A stretch of 64,000 bases of DNA, from NCBI GenBank assembly GCA_018433975.1, contig JAHDQE010000014.1:1-64000 (forward strand), in the 5' to 3' direction. Origin of the DNA: Ornatilinea sp. (GTDB lineage Bacteria > Chloroflexota > Anaerolineae > Anaerolineales > Anaerolineaceae). How positions within the stretch are numbered: the stretch's first letter is position 1; every line of letters begins with the position of its first letter. Below the pieces are notes generated by a model, which was not told the origin of the DNA, ran no database searches, and was given only the letters and a program-made list of their open reading frames with translations. A program made the translations under genes and the position numbers. Positions 42,884 through 51,928 of the stretch are shown in pieces.

Positions 42884-43942
42884 CTACACCCCGGATGCTT
42901 TCTGTAAAGTGAAACAGGGCCGGTTTTCGCCTACGGAAACCTTGCGCCAGTTCCTGACAGGGGGACGGTCAAAACTTTCCAGGATTTCTTTTTGTCTGGT
43001 TGTAAATTGAATGCCCAGCTGGCGTAAAACTTCCAGCGAGGTCGTCGGGCGGGCCCGATCATATAAATCCCCATCTGCAATCTTGATGGCAATCCCCACA
43101 CCCGGGCTGCCGGGATGGATCACATCCGGCAGAATCCCAATCGCCTGGAACCCTTCCGCGCCGGTTTTTGTGACAATCTTCCCCTCAAAAGCTTCCATCA
43201 GCGCCGTATCAAACCGGTAGGGTCCTGCCACCATAAAGGGATAAGTCGTCATCGCCTGTGTGATCCTCCGGCAGGCCGCCGCTCGTTTTTCCGGCAAGCC
43301 TTCCGGGTCGGCCAGGCGGGCAAAGCCCAGAGCCGCATTGTACAGCGGGACTGCATACACCGGGACAGAACAACCATCGATTCCAATCTCAATCTCGTCT
43401 ACTTCAACACCGCACATTTCCGCAAATGCTTTAAGGTCAGCCTGCTGGACGGGGTGTTCAAGATCAATATAATTTTCTATGGTGATCCCACGGATAAGCG
43501 CCTGGGCCAGCATCCCCGTATGTTTCCCGGAACAGTTATGGCGGCGCTGGGTAGGTTGTTCTCCGCGCAGCAGCAGATTCATCGCGGAGTACTTATCCAG
43601 AGGCGGGTGCGTTCCGCACATCAGATCATCCTCCCGGATTCCGATTTTTTCTTGCAGCTCGGTGATCGTAGCAAAATGCTCATCGGTACCGGAATGAGAA
43701 GAACAGATAATCGCAATTTCTTTTTCGGTGAACCCATAGCGATCAATCGCTCCATATTCAAATACGGGCAAAGCCTGAAAAGGCTTCGCGCTGGAGCGCA
43801 GGAAAGTCACCATTTTTGGGTCTCCACAGCTCGCCAGAAGTCGATTCTTGGCGTCAACCACAGCAACGGCGCCAAAATGAATAGATTCGGTTATCTTTCC
43901 ACGCGTTAATTCAACAAGAGGTTGGTATTGCGTGCTGGTCAT
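42884..43942 (-). CDS. L-asparaginase II family protein
   Basis: 352 aa from the ATG at 43942 (AAGGAAAC upstream; a far-upstream ATG overlaps the AKR gene). Pattern of the thermolabile/Rhizobium-type asparaginase II family: LVELTRGKITESIHFGAVAVVDA, LRSSAKPFQALP, ICSSHSGTDEH, HNCSGKHTGML, EIGIDGCSVPVYAVPL. Hydrolyses L-asparagine or a related amide to aspartate and ammonia. Ends 3 bp before nth, so co-transcribed. Confidence 0.87.
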   Translation of the reverse strand: MTSTQYQPLVELTRGKITESIHFGAVAVVDAKNRLLASCGDPKMVTFLRSSAKPFQALPVFEYGAIDRYGFTEKEIAIICSSHSGTDEHFATITELQEKIGIREDDLMCGTHPPLDKYSAMNLLLRGEQPTQRRHNCSGKHTGMLAQALIRGITIENYIDLEHPVQQADLKAFAEMCGVEVDEIEIGIDGCSVPVYAVPLYNAALGFARLADPEGLPEKRAAACRRITQAMTTYPFMVAGPYRFDTALMEAFEGKIVTKTGAEGFQAIGILPDVIHPGSPGVGIAIKIADGDLYDRARPTTSLEVLRQLGIQFTTRQKEILESFDRPPVRNWRKVSVGENRPCFTLQKASGV

Positions 43943-43985
43943 ATTATAAAGTTTCCTTTCCACACTTGAACAGTTTCCTGCAATT

Positions 43986-45014
43986 CTAAAGGCTTGGTTT
44001 TCGATTGTCGTAATTTTCAATAAACCGGTAAGGATAAAGTTCGGGCATCTTACTGGCCCGGTCCAATGTTTCCATTTCTTCAGAAGAAAGCTCAATCTCG
44101 GCGGATTTCAGGTTATCCTCCAGTTGGGATAAGGTCCGGGCGCCAATGACAATACTGCTGACAAACGGCTTTGCACGAAGCCACGCTAAAGCGATCTGCG
44201 CATAAGAGTGTTTACGGTCCCTGGCAATTTTCCCAACGGCTTCAACGATCTTCCAGTTACGCTGTGTGCTGCGTCGTTCCCAATATTCCTCGGTGTCCTC
44301 TGCCATAACTGCCAGCCGGCCCGCATTTGCATCTTCCGGCTTTTCCCCCGGCTGGTACTTTCCGGTGAGGAACCCACCGCCCAGCGGCCCCCAGGGGACG
44401 ATCCCAATGCCCTCGGAAACACACAGGTCGACAAACTCATATTCAATATCCCGCTTCACCAGGCTGTATTGGTATTGTCCGGCGACAAACCGGTTGAGGT
44501 GGTTCGCATCACTGGTTGCCAGAGCCTTCATGATCTGCCAGGCTTTGAAATTTGAAACGCCCATATAGCGTACTTTGCCCGCTTTCACCAGGTCGTCAAA
44601 AGCCCGCAGCGATTCTTCCAGAGGCGTCAGGGAATCCCAGCAATGCATGTAATATAAGTCAATGGTATCCGTCTGCAATCGTTTCAAACTAGCTTCCACC
44701 TGTGCGGCGATGTGATACCGCGATAGCCCCTGGTCATTGAGGCCATCCCCCATCGAAAAGCGGACTTTGGTCGCTAAAATGATATTTTGCCGGTGCCCCT
44801 TGAGAGCCTCTCCAACAATCTCTTCGGAGCGCCCCCCGGCATAAACATTGGCAGTATCAATATGGTTTCCCCCTGCGTCCAGATATCGATGGATGATTTT
44901 TACAGCTTCTTTTTTAGAGGTTCCACGGCTGCTTTCTTCTCCGAAGATCATTGTACCAAGGCAAAGATCGGATACCAGAACGCCACTCTTTCCCAGTTGC
45001 CTATATTTCATCAT
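43986..45014 (-). CDS. Aldo/keto reductase (Tas/YajO-like)
   Basis: 342 aa. MKYRQLGKSGVLVSDLCLGTMIFG opening, Asp/Tyr in GGNHIDTANVYAGGRSE, Lys in ILATKVRF, His in LYYMHCWD and the C-terminal VVIGARTLSQLEDN. Unrelated in detail to the MerR-operon pair (different AKR subgroup). Its start overlaps the end of the GNAT gene by 14 bp. Confidence 0.88.
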   Translation of the reverse strand: MMKYRQLGKSGVLVSDLCLGTMIFGEESSRGTSKKEAVKIIHRYLDAGGNHIDTANVYAGGRSEEIVGEALKGHRQNIILATKVRFSMGDGLNDQGLSRYHIAAQVEASLKRLQTDTIDLYYMHCWDSLTPLEESLRAFDDLVKAGKVRYMGVSNFKAWQIMKALATSDANHLNRFVAGQYQYSLVKRDIEYEFVDLCVSEGIGIVPWGPLGGGFLTGKYQPGEKPEDANAGRLAVMAEDTEEYWERRSTQRNWKIVEAVGKIARDRKHSYAQIALAWLRAKPFVSSIVIGARTLSQLEDNLKSAEIELSSEEMETLDRASKMPELYPYRFIENYDNRKPSL

Positions 45015-45558
45015 TCCCCTTCCTTTCGGTATCTTCCATCAATTGTATCCAATATCGGGAGATGGGTTTATAAGTATTGGGAGACACCACCCCATTGATA
45101 AATCTCCCGCCATTTTTCACAATAATTTTTGCGGAACCGATATTATCGGTGTCACAGGTAATCAATACGCCTGCCAGCCCCAGAGCTTTCGCTTTCTCCA
45201 GTCCCAGAGCAAGTTGTGCCGTGCCGAACCCTCTGCGCCGAAAAGTGGGGCGAATGTTGTAACCGATGTGCCCGCCCTCGATTTCAAGATGGGGCGTGAG
45301 TTCATGGCGAATGCGGAGAGTCCCTACGATCGTGCAGCCATCCATCACCGTCCAGAAAGAGGTTTGTGGCACGTAACCGGGCGGCAGATGAACACCTTTT
45401 GCGTTCTCCACCAAGCCGTCCAGATAATGATCAAAATTTCTTCTGGCAATGGTCAGCTCATGGTCAAAACGCGATTCACCATGGGCTTGAAATTCTTCCA
45501 TAAACAGAATAAATTCTGCGCTGAAGTCTGCGGTAGGTTGAATTAATTCCAAATGCAT
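45001..45558 (-). CDS. GNAT-family N-acetyltransferase
   Basis: 185 aa. Acetyl-CoA loop region RPTFRRRGFGTAQLALGLEKAKALGL, preceded by GGHIGYNIRP. Follows the short-form pattern of bacterial acetyltransferases of the YkkB/RimJ type. Acceptor unknown. Leads a short operon with the AKR gene, translationally overlapping it. Confidence 0.85.
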   Translation of the reverse strand: MHLELIQPTADFSAEFILFMEEFQAHGESRFDHELTIARRNFDHYLDGLVENAKGVHLPPGYVPQTSFWTVMDGCTIVGTLRIRHELTPHLEIEGGHIGYNIRPTFRRRGFGTAQLALGLEKAKALGLAGVLITCDTDNIGSAKIIVKNGGRFINGVVSPNTYKPISRYWIQLMEDTERKGNDEI

Positions 45559-45714
45559 AAGGCACCAAAATTATTCCGGAACACTATAATTATATGCAAA
45601 TTCAGGTATAAAATTTTTCTGTTCCCATACCAGAGGCTATAAAACTACCTTCAAGCTTTTTCGCTCAAAGGTAGTTTCGGACAGACTGGATGTAAAGATA
45701 GCCTGTTGTAAAAA

Positions 45715-46575
45715 CTAAATTTCTTCAGCTTCACTGTTGGACAGGCCGGAGATTCGGGAATAGTAAGATTTCAGGCCATAAGAAAGCCTTTGCTGGTAAA
45801 TAATTTCCCGATTAATAGGGAATTCATAGTCCTCCAGCAATTTAGGCACCAGAGAATTTGTCTCTTCCGGCACAACGTTTTCGGCAGCCAATGAGTCTAA
45901 TAATCGATCAATTTTTGCCAACTGGCTGATCTGGTTACGGACATCATTATGGGTTACCAGCCCATCCCTCCCGCTGATCAGCAAATAATTCTGATATTTA
46001 TCCGTCAGCAGTTCCTGCAAAGATTCAATCCAGAGCGGGATATTCGCAGTTTCCAGAAATGGGGGCTGGGACGGCATCACCGAATCGCCCAGAAAAATCG
46101 TGCTTTGTTCCGGCAAAACTGCCCAGACCGCTCCATCCGCAGAGCCCGGATGGTATTCCAATGACATGGGTGAATCATCCCAATAAACAAGCAGTTTTTC
46201 CGAAAAACTGATTTCGGGCAAAGCCCACCGGATGGTTCCCAGGCTGCTGTAAAGTTCCCATTCAGCACCGCTTCCGGAAGGGTTCGTCTTAAAAGTGGAA
46301 GATCTGGCGCGGAATAAATTTGTAACATCCTGATGGGCAACCACGGTACATTCCATTGCTCGTCCTCCAATCGTACGATCGTGATGTCCATCCAGGTTAA
46401 CCATCATGCGATCCACCCCACCTCCCAAATTGAGCAAAGCGGAGCGCCAGGAACGTGCATCCTCAAGACGAAAAGGACAATCAATCAGAATTAAACCATG
46501 CGACCAATTGATTGCGCCCAGAGTTACTCCGATATAACCAGTTTCAATATATACATGTGGTGCAATTTCTTGCAT
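45715..46575 (-). CDS. MBL-fold hydrolase-like protein with altered metal motif
   Basis: 286 aa. The fold is suggested by VYIETGYIGVTLGAI, LILIDCPF, the MVNLDGHHDRTIGG site, YHPGSADGAVWAVLPE and TIFLGDSVMP. The classic HxHxDH becomes DGHHDR, so the first His is lost and the rest conserved. Metal binding may be partial. It lies 65 bp after the histidine kinase gene and is probably co-transcribed. Confidence 0.68.
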   Translation of the reverse strand: MQEIAPHVYIETGYIGVTLGAINWSHGLILIDCPFRLEDARSWRSALLNLGGGVDRMMVNLDGHHDRTIGGRAMECTVVAHQDVTNLFRARSSTFKTNPSGSGAEWELYSSLGTIRWALPEISFSEKLLVYWDDSPMSLEYHPGSADGAVWAVLPEQSTIFLGDSVMPSQPPFLETANIPLWIESLQELLTDKYQNYLLISGRDGLVTHNDVRNQISQLAKIDRLLDSLAAENVVPEETNSLVPKLLEDYEFPINREIIYQQRLSYGLKSYYSRISGLSNSEAEEI

Positions 46576-46640
46576 CAGATCTCCTCGTTAAAGTTTGAGA
46601 AAATAATTTTGGTCCGAATTACAAAAATCTTTGAAGCAAG

Positions 46641-48206
46641 CTAATCAAGAGGTAGTTGAAACAAGAATTTACTACCCACTCCAGGCTCACTTTCAACCCA
46701 AATTTTACCCTTGTGCGCCTGAACCGCCAGCTTACAGAAAGCCAATCCAAGGCCCATACCTTTGGGGATTTCCTTTGCGCGAAGCCGGGTGAATTTATTA
46801 AAAATTTCAGCCTGGGCTTCTTTGGGAATTCCCGGCCCATTATCCTGTATCCAGACTTCAACCCCTTGATCAACCGGTTTAGCCCCAATTTCAATTCGAC
46901 CTTCGTTGGGCGTAAATTTTACCGCATTTTCCAATAAGTTGATAATAACACGGCGGATCATATCCACATCGCCCTTCAAGTGGGGGATATCCCGCGGCAG
47001 ACTCACGGATAAAGCTTGATTTTTGTGTTCAATCACGGGTTGAATGGCCTGCACCGCTTCGGGAATCAACTCTTCAAGATCAACCTCCTGCCACTGGACA
47101 ATCGATTGCCCTGCTTCCAGACGGTGAATATCCAGCAGCGAACTGATAAGCCGTCCTAAGCGATCGGTAGATCGCTTCATAATTTCCAGAACAGGTTGAA
47201 GCGTTGGAGCAATTGTTGCGGGCGCCATCACCGTGATCATATCCACACTGGAAATAATATTGGAAAGGGGAGAACGCAAATCGTGATAGATCATGGCAAT
47301 CAGGTTTTCCCGCAGCGCATCTAGTTCTTTCCTTTCCGAAATATCCTGCAATGTCCACTGCAGGAATTCTTCATCCTCAATATTGACTTTCCGTACGTAG
47401 ACTTCAACCGGAGTGTTTTTCATATCCCGCGTATTAAGTTGGGATTCATAAGATATGATCGGCGTCCGGGCCAGTTTCTCTAGGTTTTTCCCAAGAGCTT
47501 GCTTCTGAGGTTGGTGAAGTTCAAAAATAGTGTGCTGCACCAATTCCGCAAGGGAATAATTTAAGATCTGGATTGCCTGGCGGTTCGCTTCAATAATATG
47601 TCCGTCCATCGTTGTGATAATGATCGGTACGATGCTGTCTTCAAAGAGCTCCCGGTAACGCCGGTGGGTGGCCTGGAGCGCATCATACAGCCTCGCGTTA
47701 TAAATGGCAATCCCGGCCTGATCTGCAATGGCTTGCAGCAAAGCCAGGTCATCTTCATTCAAGTTGTTAGGAGCCGGGTTGACAGTGGTCAACACACCAA
47801 CCAGCCTCTCTCTTGACATGAGAGGAATACAGATAGCGGACTTCGCTCCGGTTTGATCCACCCGGTCGTCCGGTCGGCGCAGCCAACGTTCATCCACACT
47901 GGTGTCGGGGATCAGGGTAGCTTCACGGTGCCGGACCACCCACCCCGCCAACCCCTGGTCCAACGTGGCTTGAAGTTGTTGGGTGGTATGAGGGATCAAT
48001 TGTTTTTTGTAAACAATGGCAGCATCCACCGGCTTTTGATGATCATCAAGAACGATTAAACTGCCCCGTTCAGCCCCAATATTGTCGATCGATAAAAAAA
48101 GGACCTGATTCAAAACTTGATGGAGGTCAATTGAATTAGCCAATTCACGGCTAACGCTGTATAGAAGTTCCAGGGATGCTTTTGTTGAATTGTGCGGCAT
48201 TATCAC
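46641..48206 (-). CDS. GAF-PAS sensor histidine kinase
   Basis: 521 aa cytosolic kinase with no TM helix. Residues about 10-160 form a GAF domain, about 190-300 a PAS/PAC domain. The H-box is MIYHDLRSPLSNIISS, the N-box RVIINLLENAVKFTP, G1 QDNGPGIP and G2 GMGLGLAFCKLA. No receiver or response regulator gene is adjacent, so its partner lies elsewhere or it is an orphan kinase. Confidence 0.9.
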   Translation of the reverse strand: MIMPHNSTKASLELLYSVSRELANSIDLHQVLNQVLFLSIDNIGAERGSLIVLDDHQKPVDAAIVYKKQLIPHTTQQLQATLDQGLAGWVVRHREATLIPDTSVDERWLRRPDDRVDQTGAKSAICIPLMSRERLVGVLTTVNPAPNNLNEDDLALLQAIADQAGIAIYNARLYDALQATHRRYRELFEDSIVPIIITTMDGHIIEANRQAIQILNYSLAELVQHTIFELHQPQKQALGKNLEKLARTPIISYESQLNTRDMKNTPVEVYVRKVNIEDEEFLQWTLQDISERKELDALRENLIAMIYHDLRSPLSNIISSVDMITVMAPATIAPTLQPVLEIMKRSTDRLGRLISSLLDIHRLEAGQSIVQWQEVDLEELIPEAVQAIQPVIEHKNQALSVSLPRDIPHLKGDVDMIRRVIINLLENAVKFTPNEGRIEIGAKPVDQGVEVWIQDNGPGIPKEAQAEIFNKFTRLRAKEIPKGMGLGLAFCKLAVQAHKGKIWVESEPGVGSKFLFQLPLD

Positions 48207-48288
48207 GATCTCTTTTAAGTCTTGGGTACTTTAAAAAAAGCCGATGTAATTAACGAGTATAGCACACTATCTATTTTGACTGATTATT

Positions 48289-49116
48289 TTACAGCTCCAG
48301 AGCAGTGGAATTTAAGGAAGCTGTAACAGCATTCCGAACTGCGTTGCACTGTTCACATTCACGGTCCTCGCAGAGCAGGGCAAACGGGTCTTCCCGAAGC
48401 ACCTCAATCACCTTTTCCACCATAGGTCTGATAGGCAAGGATCGGACCCGGGCCTTTCCAATAGCTACTTCCCGTGTCAGGTCCCGCAAAACGGGTTCGG
48501 CCTGATTAAAGCCCTTTGAACATCCGGGGAAACCGGGACATTCCACAACCCCCGAAGAGGTTAAAGCCCAACGCGTAAATTGTTTACGTCCTGCCAGTTT
48601 TTCCGCATAATGGATACTGGTATTAGCCGTATGGTCGGCCCCAATCAACAAGACATAACCATTTTGCCGGTACAACCACTCAATAGGGGCCAGGGGCTCC
48701 TGCAGAGATTGGCTTTCCAGCGCCGGGCCAACATTCATCCCCGTGAAAGATAGGATAGGATGAGAGGAGCGGTCGTCCGATTTGGGGTGCTTCCTCAATG
48801 TTTCGGCGAGAATACCAATTGCAGGGTCAACCGGCATATCCAACCTGAAAAATTCAGCCATTTGATTCGCATCATCATCGCCGCCGTACACCAGGCCATT
48901 GTTTTCAGGTCCGGTTTCTGGAACCAGCAAAGTCTTATAGGTAAAGGCAGGGGATAATACCGCATCCGAAACGGTCAACAATGCCCCCAGCAAGGTTTCC
49001 GGGCCGCCCTGTACCTCTCCGAGAGAGGAAAAGGATGCGTGAAACACAAACGGTTTGGAGGAATCCATTTGTAGATCTTTCAGGCTGTTTCGGATGGTTC
49101 GAAAGGTTTGCGTCAT
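48289..49116 (-). CDS. AAC(3)-family (aminoglycoside 3-N-acetyltransferase-like) protein
   Basis: 275 aa from ATG 49116, which has AAAGGA nearby; a longer ORF adds an unlikely leader. VFHASFSSLGEVQGGPETLLGALL opens the AAC(3)/YokD fold, followed by DPAIGILAETLRKHP, SSHPILSFTGMN and VLLIGADHTANTSIHYAEKLAGR, all standard. Family members acetylate aminoglycosides or other amines with acetyl-CoA. Resistance is not implied without testing. An extra Cys-rich end (CEDRECEQC) is unusual. Confidence 0.8.
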   Translation of the reverse strand: MTQTFRTIRNSLKDLQMDSSKPFVFHASFSSLGEVQGGPETLLGALLTVSDAVLSPAFTYKTLLVPETGPENNGLVYGGDDDANQMAEFFRLDMPVDPAIGILAETLRKHPKSDDRSSHPILSFTGMNVGPALESQSLQEPLAPIEWLYRQNGYVLLIGADHTANTSIHYAEKLAGRKQFTRWALTSSGVVECPGFPGCSKGFNQAEPVLRDLTREVAIGKARVRSLPIRPMVEKVIEVLREDPFALLCEDRECEQCNAVRNAVTASLNSTALEL

Positions 49117-49272
49117 AAACAAGAATCCTTTGGTATCCTGGACAAAACTGACTTTAAACGTAAACAGAGGCTTTGGGATGGGGAAACCACACACAAAAGA
49201 AATTCCCCTCGAATTCTTTATTCTTCCTTAAAAATATTATAGCGAATGAAGTTCCAATTGGAAAGCAAAAAA

Positions 49273-49986
49273 CTATTCCTGAAGACAGGCGGGGATTTCC
49301 CCCTGATTTTCGTGGGCATTTAAATTCATTCCAAAATAGGGAGAGGAATCCAGTGTATTGTTGATATCTAACTCATTTAAAAAGCCGCCTTCTCCGCCAT
49401 CTTTCACAATCGAAAAATGCAGGTGAACCCCTGTTGGATTTCCCGGTGTGCCGGAGTAGTCTCCCTGATATCCCAGAAAAGTTCCCGCAGACACAAATTC
49501 TTCATAAGTCCCAGGAGGAAAATCCTCAGAGATAAAAGAGATCCCATCCTCATCTGCCAGATGGGTGTAATAAGTCCAGATCTGCCGGCCCGGTTGGAGA
49601 GGGTCATTCGGCACGCGAATGATCACCGTAGACTTCCAATCGGGGAGCCGGGTTAAATACCCGTCGTAAGCCGCAATTACCGGAACAACACCGGCAGATG
49701 TTCCCCCAAAAATATCGATACCCTGGTGATGGTGCCCCGGCCGGAAGGAATCGCCCCAAAGATACCCGATGAAACCATCTGTTGGCAAAATAAAAGGCGC
49801 GTCCTGGCACTGGGTACCTGCCTGAATTGCCCATTCCGTATGGGCTTCAGGGTTCCGGATCCATTGCAGCACTTTGGACTCTCTTCCCGAGTTTCGGGAT
49901 TGAGTGATAGAGCGATAAACAAAATAAGAGACAATGATTCCTGCAAGAACAAAAAAGAATAAAAATAATCGGATTGTTTTTTTCAT
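49273..49986 (-). CDS. M23-family metallopeptidase (peptidoglycan endopeptidase-like)
   Basis: 237 aa from ATG 49986 (AGGAG before it). An N-terminal TM anchor (about residues 5-26), then the LytM/M23 domain with zinc ligands in HHHQGIDIFGG and HLHFSI. It should act in the envelope, cleaving peptide cross-links. Both motif blocks are intact, so activity is likely. Confidence 0.85.
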   Translation of the reverse strand: MKKTIRLFLFFFVLAGIIVSYFVYRSITQSRNSGRESKVLQWIRNPEAHTEWAIQAGTQCQDAPFILPTDGFIGYLWGDSFRPGHHHQGIDIFGGTSAGVVPVIAAYDGYLTRLPDWKSTVIIRVPNDPLQPGRQIWTYYTHLADEDGISFISEDFPPGTYEEFVSAGTFLGYQGDYSGTPGNPTGVHLHFSIVKDGGEGGFLNELDINNTLDSSPYFGMNLNAHENQGEIPACLQE

Positions 49987-50356
49987 GATGGCTCCTATTA
50001 TCCCACATTTCACAGGACAGGTTGTGCGTCTTGAAACGGGTTAGCCCGCTTTTGCCATAATAAAAAGTAAGGTCCTTCCCTTTTGGGCCAATACCAGAGC
50101 TGTTCGGTTACAACGCTGGGTATCTGTCTTTGAAGACCCAATATCAGAATTTGAAACCCCGGGATATTCATGGATAAAGTGATACAGATTCTGTAAAGCG
50201 GTCCAGAATACCGGGCCTGGTTTTTAAACCGCATGGTCGTGGGTGTTCCCCTGCACCCACGACCATCAGAGAGAATGTCGATTAAAAAAACCTGAATAGA
50301 ACCGGTTTTAGTTTACTACTGCTAAAAACCTTATTCAACATCAAAGTTAACCAACA
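49987..50356. other. Gene-free stretch before the M23 gene
   Basis: Holds a 13-bp inverted repeat ATGGTCGTGGGTG / CACCCACGACCAT (50232-50265) with no T-run. The 74-codon ORF on the minus strand is of doubtful reality; it may be eroded coding sequence. Confidence 0.4.
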
Positions 50357-51928
50357 TTAACCAGATTTGGCATGCTCCTGTTTGAGAGCGATCTCACTCT
50401 GTAAAATTTGGGCCGCCAGTCTTTTCCGGCCATTCCGAAGATGACGGGCGTACGCCCCTCCGGTTGCCACAACCCCCATTTGTTCCAGAAAGGCTTCCAC
50501 CTGGCTCTGCTGTTTTCCTAAAACATACCTTTGGTTTAAAATGACAAATTCTATCCATTCATTCGTAGGTTTAGAAGAAGGAAGGTCTTGTATCTCTGAA
50601 GACAGTTTCTGAATTTGTTCGTTCAAAAAAAGCCGCAGTACCTGAGCGACCTGGGGTTCTGTGAGATCGTCCATCGATATCCCATTTGCATTTTGGAAGC
50701 CTTCAACTTCTTTTTTCAGGATTTTCAATTCCAGCAATCTGCTTTGTGCAAGGAACTCGTTATTCTCAATTGATTTGTGTCTGAAAATTTGGTCTATTTC
50801 ATTCTCGATCATGCCACCCAGTTCGCCTTCCTGAGCGTTGCGAATGACATTCGCAATTGCCACAGCAGCGTCCGGGGCTGTCGCAGTGATAATCGCCTGT
50901 TTTAAACGTGCCATCTGTTCTATGTAGCGCTTTTCCCATGAGGGAAATAAAGAGGATGGGAGGATTCTATCCGTGAGCGTTTGATTAACCCTGGATGGTG
51001 TATGGAGCAAAGTTGTGAGGTAAAGAATACCGGTAAAGAGGCCCGGATGACTGAAAGAATTGGCCAGGGTCGTGGATTGCAGCAGCGTTAATCCGGTTAA
51101 ATAGATTGTGGAAATAACAACAACCGTCATAAAGGAGTGCATCATATCAATTTGCAAAATCCGATTTTCCATCCATAAATTGTGAAGAAAAAAGCCTCTC
51201 ATAAGAATCAAAAAACCGATAAAAATGAGTATTGTACCGGCCGTATCAACCTTCTGCCAATAGACACCAAAATATCCAATGACCGAAAGGGAACTTCCTG
51301 TTGCCAGAAATCCTGATCCCAGCAAAATAGTTTGGTACACTCGATGCCTGGAATCCTTCCGACTCATTGTCATCAAGCGGGAGCCTAATAACCACACACA
51401 TATCCATGACAGAATGGGTTCCTGAAAAGAATATAGATAGAACAATCGGCCTGAGGGGACGTATAAGTGATGTATTCCATTGCTCGCGATCAGTGTTTGA
51501 ATTTGGGAATAGTTGAAAATGAGATCCGTAAAAGTTCCCACAATCGCGATGACAAAAGCATAAGTAAAAGCAAGGATAAAAACAGCTCTTTTGATTCTCA
51601 ATCCCGTTTTTGATTCAGTTTGACCTTGAAAATAAACATTGTAGATTGTGATAAACCAGAAGGTCATACTAAAAGAACCGGCCCACCAGGTTAGCTTTCC
51701 CCAAAATAGATAATCTGGAATGGATAAGATGAAGAAATGAACAGCAGCCCCAAAATAAAAAAAGGAAGCCAATATCAAACTGAGCCCTACTGTTACGATA
51801 GGTCTGTGCCACCACTCTTTAAAGGAGTTCTTTGCTTGAAAACTACGCGACAGAATATAAAGACCTGCCCACAGAAAAAAGCTGGAAATGACTGGCTCGA
51901 GATGAACGATGTAGTTATCCAGCATCAT
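50357..51928 (-). CDS. Multi-TM protein with C-terminal HTH-like domain, copy B (unrecognised family)
   Basis: 523 aa. Residues about 1-300 hold eight or so TM helices, resembling 7TM sensor-kinase N-terminal regions but with two further helices. The remainder is cytosolic and helical: LGGMIENEIDQIFRHKSIENNEFLAQSRLLELKIL, then WIEFVILNQRYVLGKQQSQVEAFLEQMG and GGAYARHLRNGRKRLAAQIL. The last segment resembles the helix-turn-helix of sigma region 4. No kinase, phosphatase or nucleotidyl-cyclase motif. Start overlaps the upstream paralogue by 14 bp. Confidence 0.75.
   Translation of the reverse strand: MMLDNYIVHLEPVISSFFLWAGLYILSRSFQAKNSFKEWWHRPIVTVGLSLILASFFYFGAAVHFFILSIPDYLFWGKLTWWAGSFSMTFWFITIYNVYFQGQTESKTGLRIKRAVFILAFTYAFVIAIVGTFTDLIFNYSQIQTLIASNGIHHLYVPSGRLFYLYSFQEPILSWICVWLLGSRLMTMSRKDSRHRVYQTILLGSGFLATGSSLSVIGYFGVYWQKVDTAGTILIFIGFLILMRGFFLHNLWMENRILQIDMMHSFMTVVVISTIYLTGLTLLQSTTLANSFSHPGLFTGILYLTTLLHTPSRVNQTLTDRILPSSLFPSWEKRYIEQMARLKQAIITATAPDAAVAIANVIRNAQEGELGGMIENEIDQIFRHKSIENNEFLAQSRLLELKILKKEVEGFQNANGISMDDLTEPQVAQVLRLFLNEQIQKLSSEIQDLPSSKPTNEWIEFVILNQRYVLGKQQSQVEAFLEQMGVVATGGAYARHLRNGRKRLAAQILQSEIALKQEHAKSG

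Noticed and set aside
43943-44095. N-terminal extension of the asparaginase
   Set aside because: It would overlap the AKR gene; the ATG at 43942 has a good ribosome-binding site and the family motif begins just after it.
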